NCBI RefSeq assembly: GCF_001423525.1
Contig: NZ_LMOI01000001.1
Location: 310,001-374,000 of the forward strand
Reading direction: 5' to 3'
DNA from: Arthrobacter sp. Leaf137
Lineage (GTDB): Bacteria > Actinomycetota > Actinomycetes > Actinomycetales > Micrococcaceae
Length of the DNA stretch: 64,000 nucleotides
The position numbers were made by a program, and so were the translations under genes. The first letter of the stretch is position 1. Each line of letters starts with the position of its first letter. The notes beneath the pieces are model-generated. The model had not been told where the DNA came from and did not search any database. It was given only the letters and a program-made list of their open reading frames with translations. This document shows, piece by piece, positions 25,268 to 34,587 of this stretch.

Positions 25268-25314
25268 CCACCGCTTGGGGCCACCCCGGGCCCCGGTGAG
25301 CAGAGTTTAGGCAA

Positions 25315-25356
25315 TGAGGCCCCGGTCGGCACGCACGGCAGCCGTCCGGGGCCTCA
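25315..25356 (+). terminator. Intercistronic stem-loop, probable attenuator
   Basis: An 11-bp perfect stem (TGAGGCCCCGG and its complement) closes a 20-base loop between the binding-protein gene and the permease gene. Such a structure typically stabilises the upstream message or causes partial termination, giving more binding protein than permease. Confidence 0.65.
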
Positions 25357-25383
25357 GCCACGCACAACGAATGTGAGCACCCA

Positions 25384-26175
25384 ATGGCAATGACCGCACG
25401 CCAGCGAGCCAGAGTAAGCCTGTATGTCCAGGCCGGAATCTTTGTGGTGGCCATCGCCGCCCTGATCCTGGCCACGGACTGGAAGACCATGGCCACCAAT
25501 GTCTTCAACTTCGGCAAGATCGGGCCGATGTTCCCGGACATCTTCCTGGTGGGCCTGAAGAACACCCTGATCTACACGTTCCTCGGCTTCGTGGTGGGGC
25601 TCAGCGGCGGCCTGCTGCTGGCCCTGATGAAACTGTCCAGCTTCCCGCTGTACCGCTGGATTGCCACCGGTTACATCGAGTTCTTCCGCGGCATCCCGGC
25701 ACTGCTGGTCTTCATCGCCTTCGGCTACGGCGTCCCCCTGGCCTTCGGCGTCCAGTGGAACGTGACCATCATCGTGATGATCTCGCTGGGCATCGTTGCC
25801 TCGGCGTACATCGCCGAAACCCTGCGCGCCGGCCTGCAGGCGGTCCCCAAGGGCCAGCTGGAGGCGGCCCGTTCCCTGGGCATGCCGCAGTGGCGGGCCA
25901 TGGTCACCATCGTCATTCCGCAGGCCTTCAAGATCGTCCTTCCGCCGCTGACCAACGAGGTCATCCTCCTCACCAAGGACTCATCGCTGATCTACGTCCT
26001 GGGCCTGACAGCTTCGCAGTACGAGCTCACCAAGTTCGGCCGCGACGGCATCTCCAGCCTGGGCGCCGGCCTCACGCCGCTCCTGGTGGCCGGCGCCTTC
26101 TACCTGGTGGTCACCATCCCCCTGAGCCTCCTGGCCCGGAAGTTCGAAAGCCGCTCCGCGCGGACCAAGCGATAG
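25384..26175 (+). CDS. Polar amino-acid ABC transporter permease
   Basis: A 263-aa inner-membrane permease of the HisMQ type with about five helices. The motif [17 protein letters not shown] is the typical start of the permease core, and the ATPase-coupling loop reads [22 protein letters not shown]. Only one permease gene is present, so the membrane part is probably a homodimer. A signal-anchor helix lies at residues 15-37. The gene is followed after 11 bases by the ATPase gene. Confidence 0.92.
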   Translation: MAMTARQRARVSLYVQAGIFVVAIAALILATDWKTMATNVFNFGKIGPMFPDIFLVGLKNTLIYTFLGFVVGLSGGLLLALMKLSSFPLYRWIATGYIEFFRGIPALLVFIAFGYGVPLAFGVQWNVTIIVMISLGIVASAYIAETLRAGLQAVPKGQLEAARSLGMPQWRAMVTIVIPQAFKIVLPPLTNEVILLTKDSSLIYVLGLTASQYELTKFGRDGISSLGAGLTPLLVAGAFYLVVTIPLSLLARKFESRSARTKR

Positions 26176-26186
26176 GCAGGGAAGCC

Positions 26187-26975
26187 ATGAACGACGCCGT
26201 ACATTCCACCACCGTGCACGCAGCCGGCGTGGACATCTCAGACCTCCGCAAGTCCTACGGTTCCAACGAGGTCCTCAAGGGCATCAGCCTGAACGTGAAG
26301 CCCGGTGAGGTGGTGTGCCTGATCGGTCCCTCCGGCTCCGGCAAGTCCACCCTGCTGCGCTGCGTCAACCTGCTGGAAAAGCCCAACCAGGGCAGCATCC
26401 AGGTGGGCGGTTTCGAGGCCACCGATCCCGATGTGGACATCGACAAGATGCGCCGCAAGGTGGGCATGGTGTTCCAGCAGTTCAACCTGTTCCCGCACCT
26501 CAACGCCCTGCGCAACTGCTCCATCGCGCAGACCAAGGTCCTCAAGCGCTCCCAGGCCGAAGCGGACAAGGTCTCGCTGCACAACCTGGAGCGCGTAGGC
26601 CTGGGGCACCTCGCCGACCGCTTCCCGGACCAGCTCTCCGGCGGCCAGCAGCAGCGCGTGGCCATTGCCCGCGCGCTGAGCATGAACCCGGAGCTGATGC
26701 TCTTTGACGAGCCCACCTCCGCCCTGGACCCGGAGACCGTTGGTGATGTCCTCTCGGTCATGCGGAACCTGGCCAAGGAAGGCATGACCATGCTGGTGGT
26801 AACCCACGAGATGGCCTTCGCCCGCGAGGTGGCAGACCGCGTGGTCTTCATGGACGGCGGCGTTGTGGTGGAGGAAGGCGTGGCCGAGCAGGTCATCGGC
26901 TCCCCCGCCCAGCCGCGCACCAAGGAGTTCCTGCGCCGCGTGCTCGACCCCACCCACATCAACATCGAGGACTAG
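26187..26975 (+). CDS. Polar amino-acid ABC transporter ATP-binding protein
   Basis: A 262-aa ATPase of the GlnQ/HisP type. Walker A is GPSGSGKST (about residue 49), the Q-loop is [12 protein letters not shown], the signature is LSGGQQQR, Walker B is [15 protein letters not shown] and the switch histidine is [20 protein letters not shown] in part. The last ten residues extend slightly past the usual end. I chose ATG 26187; in-frame sequence before it does not look like protein. It ends the operon, 34 bases ahead of a strong terminator. Confidence 0.94.
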   Translation: MNDAVHSTTVHAAGVDISDLRKSYGSNEVLKGISLNVKPGEVVCLIGPSGSGKSTLLRCVNLLEKPNQGSIQVGGFEATDPDVDIDKMRRKVGMVFQQFNLFPHLNALRNCSIAQTKVLKRSQAEADKVSLHNLERVGLGHLADRFPDQLSGGQQQRVAIARALSMNPELMLFDEPTSALDPETVGDVLSVMRNLAKEGMTMLVVTHEMAFAREVADRVVFMDGGVVVEEGVAEQVIGSPAQPRTKEFLRRVLDPTHINIED

Positions 26976-27008
26976 GCCAGGCCTTCCCCCCGGTTTTCGG
27001 ACAACTCG

Positions 27009-27050
27009 AATCCCTGGCGCTGCGGATACCCCCGCAGCGCCAGGGATTTT
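27009..27050 (+). terminator. Rho-independent terminator of the amino-acid ABC operon
   Basis: A perfect 17-bp stem (AATCCCTGGCGCTGCGG and its complement) with a six-base loop is followed by TT. It is one of the clearest terminators in the window. The 207 bases that follow, up to the aminotransferase start, are GC-rich and partly folded, with no recognisable riboswitch. Confidence 0.9.
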
Positions 27051-27257
27051 GTGCGTCTGGGCACCTTTACGCGCCGGGGACATCGCGCCGCGAACGTCGG
27101 GCCGAGAACGACGGCGGAACCGGGCGTGGGCATTCACGCCAGCCTTTACACGGGGGGCAGGCGGAGCCGAGAATGGGTCCCACCACAGCCCTCGCCCTGC
27201 AGCGCGCTGCCCGACCGCCTGCCGTCCGGTCCCGGGCCAGCAGAGGAGCGCCGATCC

Positions 27258-28472
27258 ATGAACGATGCAACAGCCGCCCCGCAGGCAGCCTCGCCGGTCT
27301 CCGCCCGGGCAGCCCGGCTGGCGTCGATCCCGTCCTTCCTGCGGGTTGACGAATATATCCGGGAGTTCGGCGCACGGAGGGACGGGGTGGCGGGAGGCTG
27401 CGATTTCACATTCGGCAATCCCCACCAGATGCCCGCCGGCCGCTACGTCACTGCGCTGCAGGATGCGCTGGTCCCGCAGCATGACCAGTGGTTCGCCTAC
27501 CAGGCCAACGGCCGCGCCGCCTGTGAGGCCGCCGCGGAGTCGCTTGAGGTGTTACTGGACGTCCCCTTCCGCCCGGAGGACATCTACCTCACCACCGGCG
27601 GTTTCGCCGCGATTGCGCTGGCACTGAAGACCGTTGCCGACCCCGGGGATGAGGTGGTCTTCAGCCTGCCGCCGTGGTTCCTGTACGAGCCGCTGATCCT
27701 CGAGGCGGGCCTGGTACCGGTGAAGGTCACGGTGGACACCACCACGTTCGACCTGGACCTGGGGGCTATTGAATCCGCCATCACCGACCGGACCCGGTGT
27801 GTCATCGCCAACACGCCCAACAACCCCACCGGCCGCATCTACCCGCCTGAACTGCTGGCCCGGCTCGCGCAGTTGCTGGAGACGGCATCGGCACGGATCG
27901 GCCGGCGGATCTACCTCATTTCGGACGAGCCCTACAACCGGATCGTGTTCGACGGCATCCGCTTTCACAGTCCCGTGGAGTTCTACCCTTACACTCTGTT
28001 GGCCTACTCGTATGGCAAGACCCATCTGTCGCCCGGCCAGCGGGTTGGCTATCTTGCCCTGCCGCCCGGAATGCCGCACCGGGATGACCTGCGTCCGGCC
28101 ATCTCCGGCCTGCAGGTGGCAATGGGCTGGATATACCCGAACGCGCTGCTGCAGCACGCGCTGCCGGACCTCGAAAAGTTCTCCATCGACGTAGGCCAGT
28201 TGCAGCGCCGCCGGGACCGCCTGGTCGACGCTCTCGGCGGCATGGGCTACCGCGTGCACCCGCCGGAAGGCACCTTTTATCTGTACGCCACCTCCCCCAT
28301 CCCGGACGACGAGGCGTTCACCGCGCGGCTCGCGGCCCGGGACGTCTTCGTCCTTCCGGGTGCGCTCTTCGAGACCCCTGGCTTCTTCCGGATTTCCCTC
28401 ACCGCCAACGAGGACATGATTGAACGCAGCCTGCCGGTCTTCGAAGCGGCCCTGAAAGAAAGCCCTGCATGA
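27258..28472 (+). CDS. Class I/II pyridoxal-phosphate aminotransferase
   Basis: A 404-aa fold-type I aminotransferase. The small-residue and aspartate signatures are present: NTPNNPTGRIYP, the Asp of ISDEPYNRIVFDG, and the Schiff-base lysine in YSYGKTHLSPGQRVGYL (about residue 255). The closing arginine region is PGFFRISLT. Family members transaminate aspartate, aromatic or branched amino acids; I cannot assign a substrate. I chose ATG 27258, which has GAGGAGC upstream and begins the homologous region; the frame is open for about 70 codons further upstream without matching the family. It may be co-transcribed with the VOC gene 29 bases downstream. Confidence 0.88.
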   Translation: MNDATAAPQAASPVSARAARLASIPSFLRVDEYIREFGARRDGVAGGCDFTFGNPHQMPAGRYVTALQDALVPQHDQWFAYQANGRAACEAAAESLEVLLDVPFRPEDIYLTTGGFAAIALALKTVADPGDEVVFSLPPWFLYEPLILEAGLVPVKVTVDTTTFDLDLGAIESAITDRTRCVIANTPNNPTGRIYPPELLARLAQLLETASARIGRRIYLISDEPYNRIVFDGIRFHSPVEFYPYTLLAYSYGKTHLSPGQRVGYLALPPGMPHRDDLRPAISGLQVAMGWIYPNALLQHALPDLEKFSIDVGQLQRRRDRLVDALGGMGYRVHPPEGTFYLYATSPIPDDEAFTARLAARDVFVLPGALFETPGFFRISLTANEDMIERSLPVFEAALKESPA

Positions 28473-28501
28473 CAACTTTCCCCAACGCACAGGAGTGAAG
28501 C

Positions 28502-29329
28502 ATGAATCCCAGGACCTATCCGGCGGGCGTCCCGTGCTGGATCGATACCACCCAGCCGGATGTTGACGCCGCTGCGGCCTTCTACTCGGGGCTGTTCGGC
28601 TGGACGTTCGAGGACGTCATGCCTCCCGGTGCCCCCGGCCGGTACCTGATCGCGAAGCTCGATGGCCTGGACGTCGCCGGCCTGGGCAGCGGCGGCGCCG
28701 CGGAGGCCTCCTGGAGCACGTACATTGCCGTTGACGACGCCGATGCCGCCGTCCAGGAGCTTGTTGCCGGAGGTGCCACCCTTCTTTCCAAGCCGGAGGA
28801 CGCCGGCGAGGGCGGCCGGGACGCGGCCCTGGCCGATCCGCAGGGGGCCGGATTCCACGTCTGGCAGGCCAGGCGGAGACCGGGTGTCCAGGTGGCGAAC
28901 GTGCCGGGAACCTGGAATTTCAGCGACCTGCATACGCCGGACCCGGGCCCTGCCATCAGCTTCTACCAGGAGGCCTTCGGCTGGAAGGTGGACGATCTCG
29001 GCTTCGGAATGCTGGTCCGGCGTCCCGGATACGGAGACCATCTGGAAGCCACCGTTGACCCGGACATCAGGAAACGTCAGTCACAGATAGCGGCGCCCAT
29101 GGGGTTCGAGGACGCGGTTGCCTGGATCGTCACCACCGGTCCGGACAGGCCGCCGCACTGGCACGTCACGTTCACCGTCGCGGACCGGGACCAGACTGCT
29201 TCCGACGCCGAGCGGCTGGGTGCCGAGGTACTGCACCGGGACGAATCCGACTGGACACGCGAGGCACTCGTCCGGGACCCGCAGGGAGCCATCTTCTCCG
29301 CCAGCCAGTTCACTCCCCCGGGTGGCTGA
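28502..29329 (+). CDS. VOC (glyoxalase/bleomycin-resistance) family protein, two domains
   Basis: A 275-aa protein made of two vicinal-oxygen-chelate domains. Domain 1 (about 8-125) opens with GVPCWIDTTQPDVDAAAAFYSGLFGW, read in pieces, and domain 2 (about 135-270) with WNFSDLHTPDPG, then AISFYQEAFGW. Both repeat the beta-alpha-beta-beta-beta unit ending in DPQGA (LADPQGAGFHVWQ, VRDPQGAIFSASQF). Two-domain members of this kind often bind hydroxyacylglutathione-like or aromatic substrates, but none is proven here. It starts with GGAG nine bases upstream. Confidence 0.87.
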   Translation: MNPRTYPAGVPCWIDTTQPDVDAAAAFYSGLFGWTFEDVMPPGAPGRYLIAKLDGLDVAGLGSGGAAEASWSTYIAVDDADAAVQELVAGGATLLSKPEDAGEGGRDAALADPQGAGFHVWQARRRPGVQVANVPGTWNFSDLHTPDPGPAISFYQEAFGWKVDDLGFGMLVRRPGYGDHLEATVDPDIRKRQSQIAAPMGFEDAVAWIVTTGPDRPPHWHVTFTVADRDQTASDAERLGAEVLHRDESDWTREALVRDPQGAIFSASQFTPPGG

Positions 29330-29346
29330 CGGCACGGGTTTCCCGC

Positions 29347-31116
29347 CTACTGCCCCGCCAGCACGCCAGTCACGGCCGCGGACACCGCATCCTTGATCCG
29401 CCCGTGGAGCTGCCGCAGGGCGCTGCGGTCGGTGCGGACCTCCACAATGCTGCGCCCCTTGACCGGCCGGCCGAGCGCTTCGGTGAGTCCCGCCGTCGTG
29501 GTCACCAGTGAATGGCCGACGCCGTAGGCTGCGGCGAGTGCCGCGATGTCGGCTGAGTGCGGGGTGGCGAAGAGGCGTTCGACGGCGTTTCCATAGCGGC
29601 CGCCGTCGCGCACGGCACCGTGCTCCAGCAGGTCGAAGATCGCTCCGCCGGCATCGTTGAGGACCACGATCCGCAGGTCTGGCACCTCCTCGCCGGTGCC
29701 GAGGAGCAGCCCGCCGGCGTCGTGCAGGAACGTGACGTCGCCCAGCAGGACGGTGGTTTCCTGGCGGCCGCCCAGGGCCAGTCCGGTGGCGGTGGAGATG
29801 GTGCCGTCGATGCCCGCCAAACCCCGGTTGGCGTACACGGTGGCGGCGGGGTCCGGGGCGGGGAGGGCTGCGAGGTCGGCGTCGCGGATGCCGTTGGAGG
29901 AGCCCAGGAGCAGCTGGCCGCGGGTGTGCTTCCACACGAGAGATGCCACCGATGGGCCCGTGGCAGCTGCCTCCGCGGCCACCACCTGGTCCACGGCGTG
30001 CTGGGCTGCCGAGCCCGCCAGAAGCCAGGTGTCCAGCCAGGCCGCTGATCCCCTTCCCGCAAATTCGGCGAGGTCGGCCAGGTCCGCCAGCGGCAGTTCC
30101 GTGCGGCGGCCGGGCTCGTACCAGGCCACGGGTACTGGCTGGTACAGCGCGGACTGGACGTCCGAACGGGCCAGCAGCGCGGCCACCGGCCGGGACAGCG
30201 TGGGCCGGCCGAACAGCACCACGCGCTCGATGGGCTGCGCGGCGTCGGGGCCGAAGTGCTCCAGCAGCAGCCGGTAGGGGCCTACTGCGTTTGGACCGAA
30301 CCGGGCATTGGAGGACGGCTCGGCGAGCAGCGGCAGGTTGTGGGCGCGGGCGAACGCTTCGGCGACCGGACCGGCGTCGTGCCCTGCCAGCACTGCGGTG
30401 CGGCGCTCCGGCAGGTCTCCGGAGGCCGGGGGCAGGTTCATGACCAGCGGCTCGGCACCGATCCGGAAGCGCCGGCGCGCCGCGGTGGCCGGAAGCCCCT
30501 CCCCTTCCGCCGGCACCAACGGATCCCGGAAGGCGAGATTGAGCTGGACCGGGCCCGGCGGAATGTCATCGAATGCACCGGTCGCGGCGGACAGCGCGGT
30601 GCTGACGGCACGTTCGGGGCTGGCACCCGCTGGAACGTCGGCGGCGAACCGGACGTGGTCGCCGAACAGGTCCGGCTGGATGGTGGTCTGGTTCGCGCCG
30701 GTACCGCGGAGCTCGTCCGGCCGGTCCGCGGAGAGGACAACCAGCGGGACGGCGGCGTGGTTGGCTTCCATCACCGCCGGCATCAGGTTCCCGACGGCGG
30801 TCCCGGACGTGGTCAGCACGGCGGCGGGTGCGCCGGTGGCCAGGGCTAGTCCCAGGGCCGTGAAGCCTGCGGCCCGCTCGTCGATCCGGACCAGCAGCTC
30901 CACCCGGCCCGCCGCCGACGCCTCGGCCAGTGCGTAGGCCATCGGTGCCGACCTCGATCCCGGGCAGACCACCACGTGCTGCACGCCGCCGTCGAGCAGG
31001 AGCCCGACGGCGATGCGCGCCGCGGCAATGGCGCCCAGCGCGGGCGCGTCGAAGGCGGCGGCGTCGTGGGCGGCAGAAGTGGCGGCGTCGTGGGCGGGAT
31101 CGTTCAGCGAAGTCAC
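29347..31116 (-). CDS. menD: 2-succinyl-5-enolpyruvyl-6-hydroxy-3-cyclohexene-1-carboxylate synthase
   Basis: A 589-aa thiamine-diphosphate enzyme that joins isochorismate and 2-oxoglutarate in menaquinone synthesis. Seen are the substrate arginine region PGSRSAPMAYAL, the ThDP-activating glutamate in RIDERAAGFTALG, and the ThDP/Mg motif beginning GDVTFLHDAGG and ending in LND. The start is uncertain: GTG at 31116 follows TTG at 31119 directly, and neither has a strong ribosome site. The N-terminus is an Ala/His/Asp-rich stretch of about 25 residues. It stands alone, separated from the other men genes by the PhoX gene and repeats on one side and by ABC genes on the other. Confidence 0.94.
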   Translation of the reverse strand: MTSLNDPAHDAATSAAHDAAAFDAPALGAIAAARIAVGLLLDGGVQHVVVCPGSRSAPMAYALAEASAAGRVELLVRIDERAAGFTALGLALATGAPAAVLTTSGTAVGNLMPAVMEANHAAVPLVVLSADRPDELRGTGANQTTIQPDLFGDHVRFAADVPAGASPERAVSTALSAATGAFDDIPPGPVQLNLAFRDPLVPAEGEGLPATAARRRFRIGAEPLVMNLPPASGDLPERRTAVLAGHDAGPVAEAFARAHNLPLLAEPSSNARFGPNAVGPYRLLLEHFGPDAAQPIERVVLFGRPTLSRPVAALLARSDVQSALYQPVPVAWYEPGRRTELPLADLADLAEFAGRGSAAWLDTWLLAGSAAQHAVDQVVAAEAAATGPSVASLVWKHTRGQLLLGSSNGIRDADLAALPAPDPAATVYANRGLAGIDGTISTATGLALGGRQETTVLLGDVTFLHDAGGLLLGTGEEVPDLRIVVLNDAGGAIFDLLEHGAVRDGGRYGNAVERLFATPHSADIAALAAAYGVGHSLVTTTAGLTEALGRPVKGRSIVEVRTDRSALRQLHGRIKDAVSAAVTGVLAGQ

Positions 31117-31137
31117 CAACCCAGTCTGCCACCCTCC

Positions 31138-31313
31138 AACGCCCGCTCACTTCCGGTCGTTTAAAACAAAACGCCCGCTCACTCTGGTCGCCTAAAACAC
31201 AACGCCCGCTCACTCTGGTCGCCTAAAACACAACGCCCGCTCACCTGCCCCAGCTGACTGGAACTCCGGTGAGCGGGCGTTTGCCCCGAAGGCGCCACAA
31301 GTGAGCGCGCGTC
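31138..31313. repeat. Tandem and inverted AACGCCCGCTCAC repeats
   Basis: The 13-mer AACGCCCGCTCAC is found at 31138, 31170, 31201 and 31232, with spacing of 32, 31 and 31 bases. Units 2 and 3 are identical including the spacer TCTGGTCGCCTAAAACAC. Its exact reverse complement is at 31269-31281, forming a hairpin with unit 4, and a near-copy of the inverted form is at about 31301-31313. It fills the gap between menD and phoX. Confidence 0.85.
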
Positions 31314-31317
31314 GGTA

Positions 31318-33399
31318 TTAGCCGCGGAACACCTGGATCACTGCCGGGCGCGGTGCGCGCACCTGGCCGGCGGCCGGCTTTGCACCCGCACCGACGTAGT
31401 CCGGGAAGTAGGAGTGCGGTGCTTCGAAGGTGCCTTCCTCGCCCGGGTGTTGGACTGCGACGAACACGGTCCGCTCCTCGTCGTGGATGATGGGGCCGCA
31501 GGTCTCGGCGTCGCGCGGGACGGCCAGGAACTGTTCCACCTTGCCACGCTCCGCGCCGTCCAGGGTGACCTTGAACAGGCCGTCGTTGTAGCCAATACCG
31601 GAAGGGGCGCCATCGGTGGAGATCCAGAGGTTGCCCACCGAGTCGAAGGCAACATTGTCCGGGCAGGAGATGGGCGAAACCTTGTCCACCGGGTAGCCGG
31701 AGAAGTAGGTGACGTCGCCCTGGGCCGGATCGCCGCAGACCAACAGCAGGTTCCAGCTGAAGCTGGTGGACGTCTGGTCGCCGGTTTCGGTGATTTCCAC
31801 GATGTGGCCGTCGCGGTTCTGGGTGCGCGGGTTGACCTCCGTGGCACCTTCCTTACCGGCCTTGCCGCGGTCGGAGTTGTTGGTGCAGACCACGTAAACC
31901 TTGCCGGTGTGCAGGCTCGGCTGGACGTCCTCGCAGCGGTCCATCTTCGTAGGGCCGCCCTTGGCATTGGCCGCCTTATCAGCGGCGATGCGGGTATGAA
32001 CCAGGACTTCTTCGACGGACATGCCGGCGATGGCTGACTTGCCGTCAACCACCAAGGGCAGCCATTCACCGATTCCGTCAAACGCACCGTCTGAGGGGAC
32101 CACGCCGGTGCCGGTGATCTCCGCGGCGGGCGAGTTGCCGGTGAACTGGGCCACGAAGAGGTTGCCCTCGGACAGCAGGCCCATGTTGTTCTTGCGGTTG
32201 CCTTCGATGTACTTGCGCTTGGAAACGAACTTGTACAGGTAGTCGAACCGCTCGTCGTCGCCCATGTAGGCCACAACGTGGCCTGATTTGGCGACAATAA
32301 CGTTGGCGCCCTCGTGCTTGAAGCGGCCCATGGCGGAGTGCTTCTTCGGAGTAGAAGTGGGGTCGAAAGGGTCGACCTCGACGATCCAGCCGAAACGGTT
32401 GGCCTCGTTTTCGTAGCCGGCGTTGCGGGTGTCGAAGCGGGGGTCGTCAAGTTCCCACTTGCGGGAGGTGGCGTTGGCGGTCAGGCCGTAGCGCTTGTCG
32501 CTGGCCGAGGCGCCGCCTGCCACGAAGTAGCCGTTGAAGTTCTCCTCGCCAGAGAGGATGGTGCCCCAGGGAGTGGTGCCGCCGGAGCAGTTGCCGAACG
32601 TGCCCTTGATGGCCTTGCCGGTGGGGTCGGCGACGGTCTTCACAAGGGCCGAGCCGGCAACCGGGCCGGTCAGTTCATAGGTGGTGTCGTCGAGGAAGCG
32701 GCGGTTAAGGGGTGCGCCCTGGACGTAGGACCACGGCTTGGTGGTGTTCTTGCGCTCGAGTTCGACGACGGCCAGGCCATGGGCGGCGCGGCCTATGGCC
32801 CGGGTTTCCTTGGCGTCGTAGCCGGCGGGAACCATGATGTTCTCGTTCGTGTACTCGTGGTTGGTGAACAGGACTGCGCGGCGGCCCTTGGTGTTGGGGA
32901 TTTCCAGGATGTCCGTGTAGTCATTGTTGTAACCGAACTGGCGGGCCTGGGCGGCGGCGGTCTGCTTGTTGATGTCGAAGTCCGGCGAGTCACTGAACAA
33001 CGGGTCGCCCCAGCGGATGACCGGCTGCCAGGTGAAGCCGTCCGGGACGGTAACCGCGTCAACGGCGGCGTCCACCGGCTTGATGGCGGTGAACTGAAGC
33101 TTGGACTTACCGAAGCCCTCCTTGGCAGCCTTGGACAGTCCGGCGGCGGAGGACGGTTCAGCCGATGTGACGGCGGAGCCGAGCGCCACGGCGAGGGCAC
33201 CGGCAGCACCAAGGCCCAGTGCGGCGCGGCGGGACATGGTGGCGGAGGCGATATCACGGAAGTAGCTGTTGGAGCTGGTGTTGCAGGTTTCGCCTGCACA
33301 CGCGTTGTCGCACTTCAGGGCACAGGTTACCGGGCTCCGCTTGCCCTTGGTATGGCCGAGCATGGGCAGCAGGTTAAATTTGCGGGCAGTTTCAGACAT
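31318..33399 (-). CDS. phoX: PhoX-family alkaline phosphatase (DUF839), Tat-exported
   Basis: A 693-aa calcium/iron-type alkaline phosphatase that releases phosphate from organic esters outside the cell. A Cys-rich segment (KCDNACAGETC, residues 28-40) typical of actinobacterial PhoX precedes the twin-arginine signal MSRRAALGLGAAGALAVALG, which is read by the Tat system. The body has recurring PhoX motifs such as GNCSGGTTPWGTILSGEENF, TVFVAVQHPGE and a C-terminal PRPAVIQVF. The gene starts after a good GGAAGG site. No PhoB-type box was identified upstream. Confidence 0.92.
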   Translation of the reverse strand: MSETARKFNLLPMLGHTKGKRSPVTCALKCDNACAGETCNTSSNSYFRDIASATMSRRAALGLGAAGALAVALGSAVTSAEPSSAAGLSKAAKEGFGKSKLQFTAIKPVDAAVDAVTVPDGFTWQPVIRWGDPLFSDSPDFDINKQTAAAQARQFGYNNDYTDILEIPNTKGRRAVLFTNHEYTNENIMVPAGYDAKETRAIGRAAHGLAVVELERKNTTKPWSYVQGAPLNRRFLDDTTYELTGPVAGSALVKTVADPTGKAIKGTFGNCSGGTTPWGTILSGEENFNGYFVAGGASASDKRYGLTANATSRKWELDDPRFDTRNAGYENEANRFGWIVEVDPFDPTSTPKKHSAMGRFKHEGANVIVAKSGHVVAYMGDDERFDYLYKFVSKRKYIEGNRKNNMGLLSEGNLFVAQFTGNSPAAEITGTGVVPSDGAFDGIGEWLPLVVDGKSAIAGMSVEEVLVHTRIAADKAANAKGGPTKMDRCEDVQPSLHTGKVYVVCTNNSDRGKAGKEGATEVNPRTQNRDGHIVEITETGDQTSTSFSWNLLLVCGDPAQGDVTYFSGYPVDKVSPISCPDNVAFDSVGNLWISTDGAPSGIGYNDGLFKVTLDGAERGKVEQFLAVPRDAETCGPIIHDEERTVFVAVQHPGEEGTFEAPHSYFPDYVGAGAKPAAGQVRAPRPAVIQVFRG

Positions 33400-33520
33400 G
33401 GGGAACCTTCCAAGGAATCTCTCTGGGGTGCCCGATCACCTTTCCAGCCGGTTCCGACGCGGAGCCATCCAGCAGGTGAAGTTGAGGTTAACCGGCCATG
33501 ACCTGCAGAAACGTCAGCGC

Positions 33521-34522
33521 CTACCCGGCCAGGAGGGCGTGGACGCGGCGCAGCCGTGCCAGCCACCAGTCCCGGCGTTCGGGCGTTGCCGCGTACTGCT
33601 CCAGCAGCCCGGGATCGGCGGCGGCTTCGCGGAGGGTGATGGCGCCGTCGTCGGCCGTCAGCGGGTCCCGGGTGATGTCGGATTCGAACAGGGATACTGT
33701 CCCCAGCCCGCAGGCGTAGGGCAGTTCGGGGAGAGCCGCCGCAAGGGCCAGCCCGGCGCGGATGCCCACGGAGGTGTCCAGCGCGGAGCTGACGACGGCG
33801 GGTAGCCCGGCCTGCGCCACGATGTCCAGTGCACGCCGCACTCCCCCGAGCGGCGCCACCTTGACCACAATCAGGTCGGCCGCACCGGCCCGTGCCACTT
33901 TCAGGGGATCGTCCTCCTTGCGGACGCTTTCATCCGCGGCCACCAGCACCGGCGTTCCCGCCGCACGCAGCCGCGAGCGCACCTCGGCCAGGCCCCCGAT
34001 GTCCGGGACGGGCTGCTCAGCGTATTCGAGGCCGACGGCGGACAGCCGGGTCAGTGCCCTGACCGCGGCGGGCACGTCCCACCCGCCATTGGCGTCCACC
34101 CGGATCGTGGCGCCGGGGAGCTCCGCGCGGACGGCTTCCACCCGTGCGGCGTCGTCCTCCAGGGTTTGGCCGCGCTCCGCAACCTTGACCTTGACGGCAT
34201 CCACCCTGCCGAAACGCGCCAGGACCTCCGGCACCCGGGAGGCTTCCACGGCAGGGACCGTGGCGTTGACGGGTATCGCCGTGCGCAGCGGCTGGGGAAA
34301 CCCCTGCCAGGCGGCCTCGATGGCGGCGGCCAGCCACCGCGAAGCCTCGGCATCGCCATACTCCGGGAACGGGCAGAATTCGCCCCAACCGGCCGGGCCC
34401 TGGATCAGCAGCGATTCCCGTTTCATGATCCCGCGGAACTTCACCCGCATGGGCAGGCTGACAACGTGTGCCCCTGCCAGCAGTTCGTCCAGTGGGGGGA
34501 TCTGTGCGTCGGGGGCATGCAT
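33521..34522 (-). CDS. menC: o-Succinylbenzoate synthase
   Basis: A 333-aa enolase-superfamily enzyme that dehydrates SHCHC to o-succinylbenzoate in menaquinone synthesis. The catalytic lysine pair region is AVKVKVAE, the Mg ligands are DANGGW, the Glu of EYAEQPVP and the Asp of ADESVRK, and the second lysine is in VVKVAPLGG. I chose ATG 34522, where the MenC fold begins; the frame stays open upstream but encodes Arg/Pro-rich sequence unlike the family. The gene lies beside phoX, not menD, so the pathway genes are dispersed. Confidence 0.92.
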   Translation of the reverse strand: MHAPDAQIPPLDELLAGAHVVSLPMRVKFRGIMKRESLLIQGPAGWGEFCPFPEYGDAEASRWLAAAIEAAWQGFPQPLRTAIPVNATVPAVEASRVPEVLARFGRVDAVKVKVAERGQTLEDDAARVEAVRAELPGATIRVDANGGWDVPAAVRALTRLSAVGLEYAEQPVPDIGGLAEVRSRLRAAGTPVLVAADESVRKEDDPLKVARAGAADLIVVKVAPLGGVRRALDIVAQAGLPAVVSSALDTSVGIRAGLALAAALPELPYACGLGTVSLFESDITRDPLTADDGAITLREAAADPGLLEQYAATPERRDWWLARLRRVHALLAG

Positions 34523-34587
34523 GGGTTCACTGTACCGGCGAGCCGCGCGCGGCCGCCGCGGGCAGCAGAATGCCTGGGTGGGTAAGC

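Noticed and set aside
27051..27257. Riboswitch in the leader of the aminotransferase
   Set aside because: The GC-rich leader folds, but I could not match conserved bases of any known class such as SAM, glycine, ZTP or guanidine.
31138..31313. CRISPR-like array
   Set aside because: The units are contiguous 31-bp tandem copies with identical spacers in units 2 and 3, and there is an inverted copy; no cas gene is nearby.
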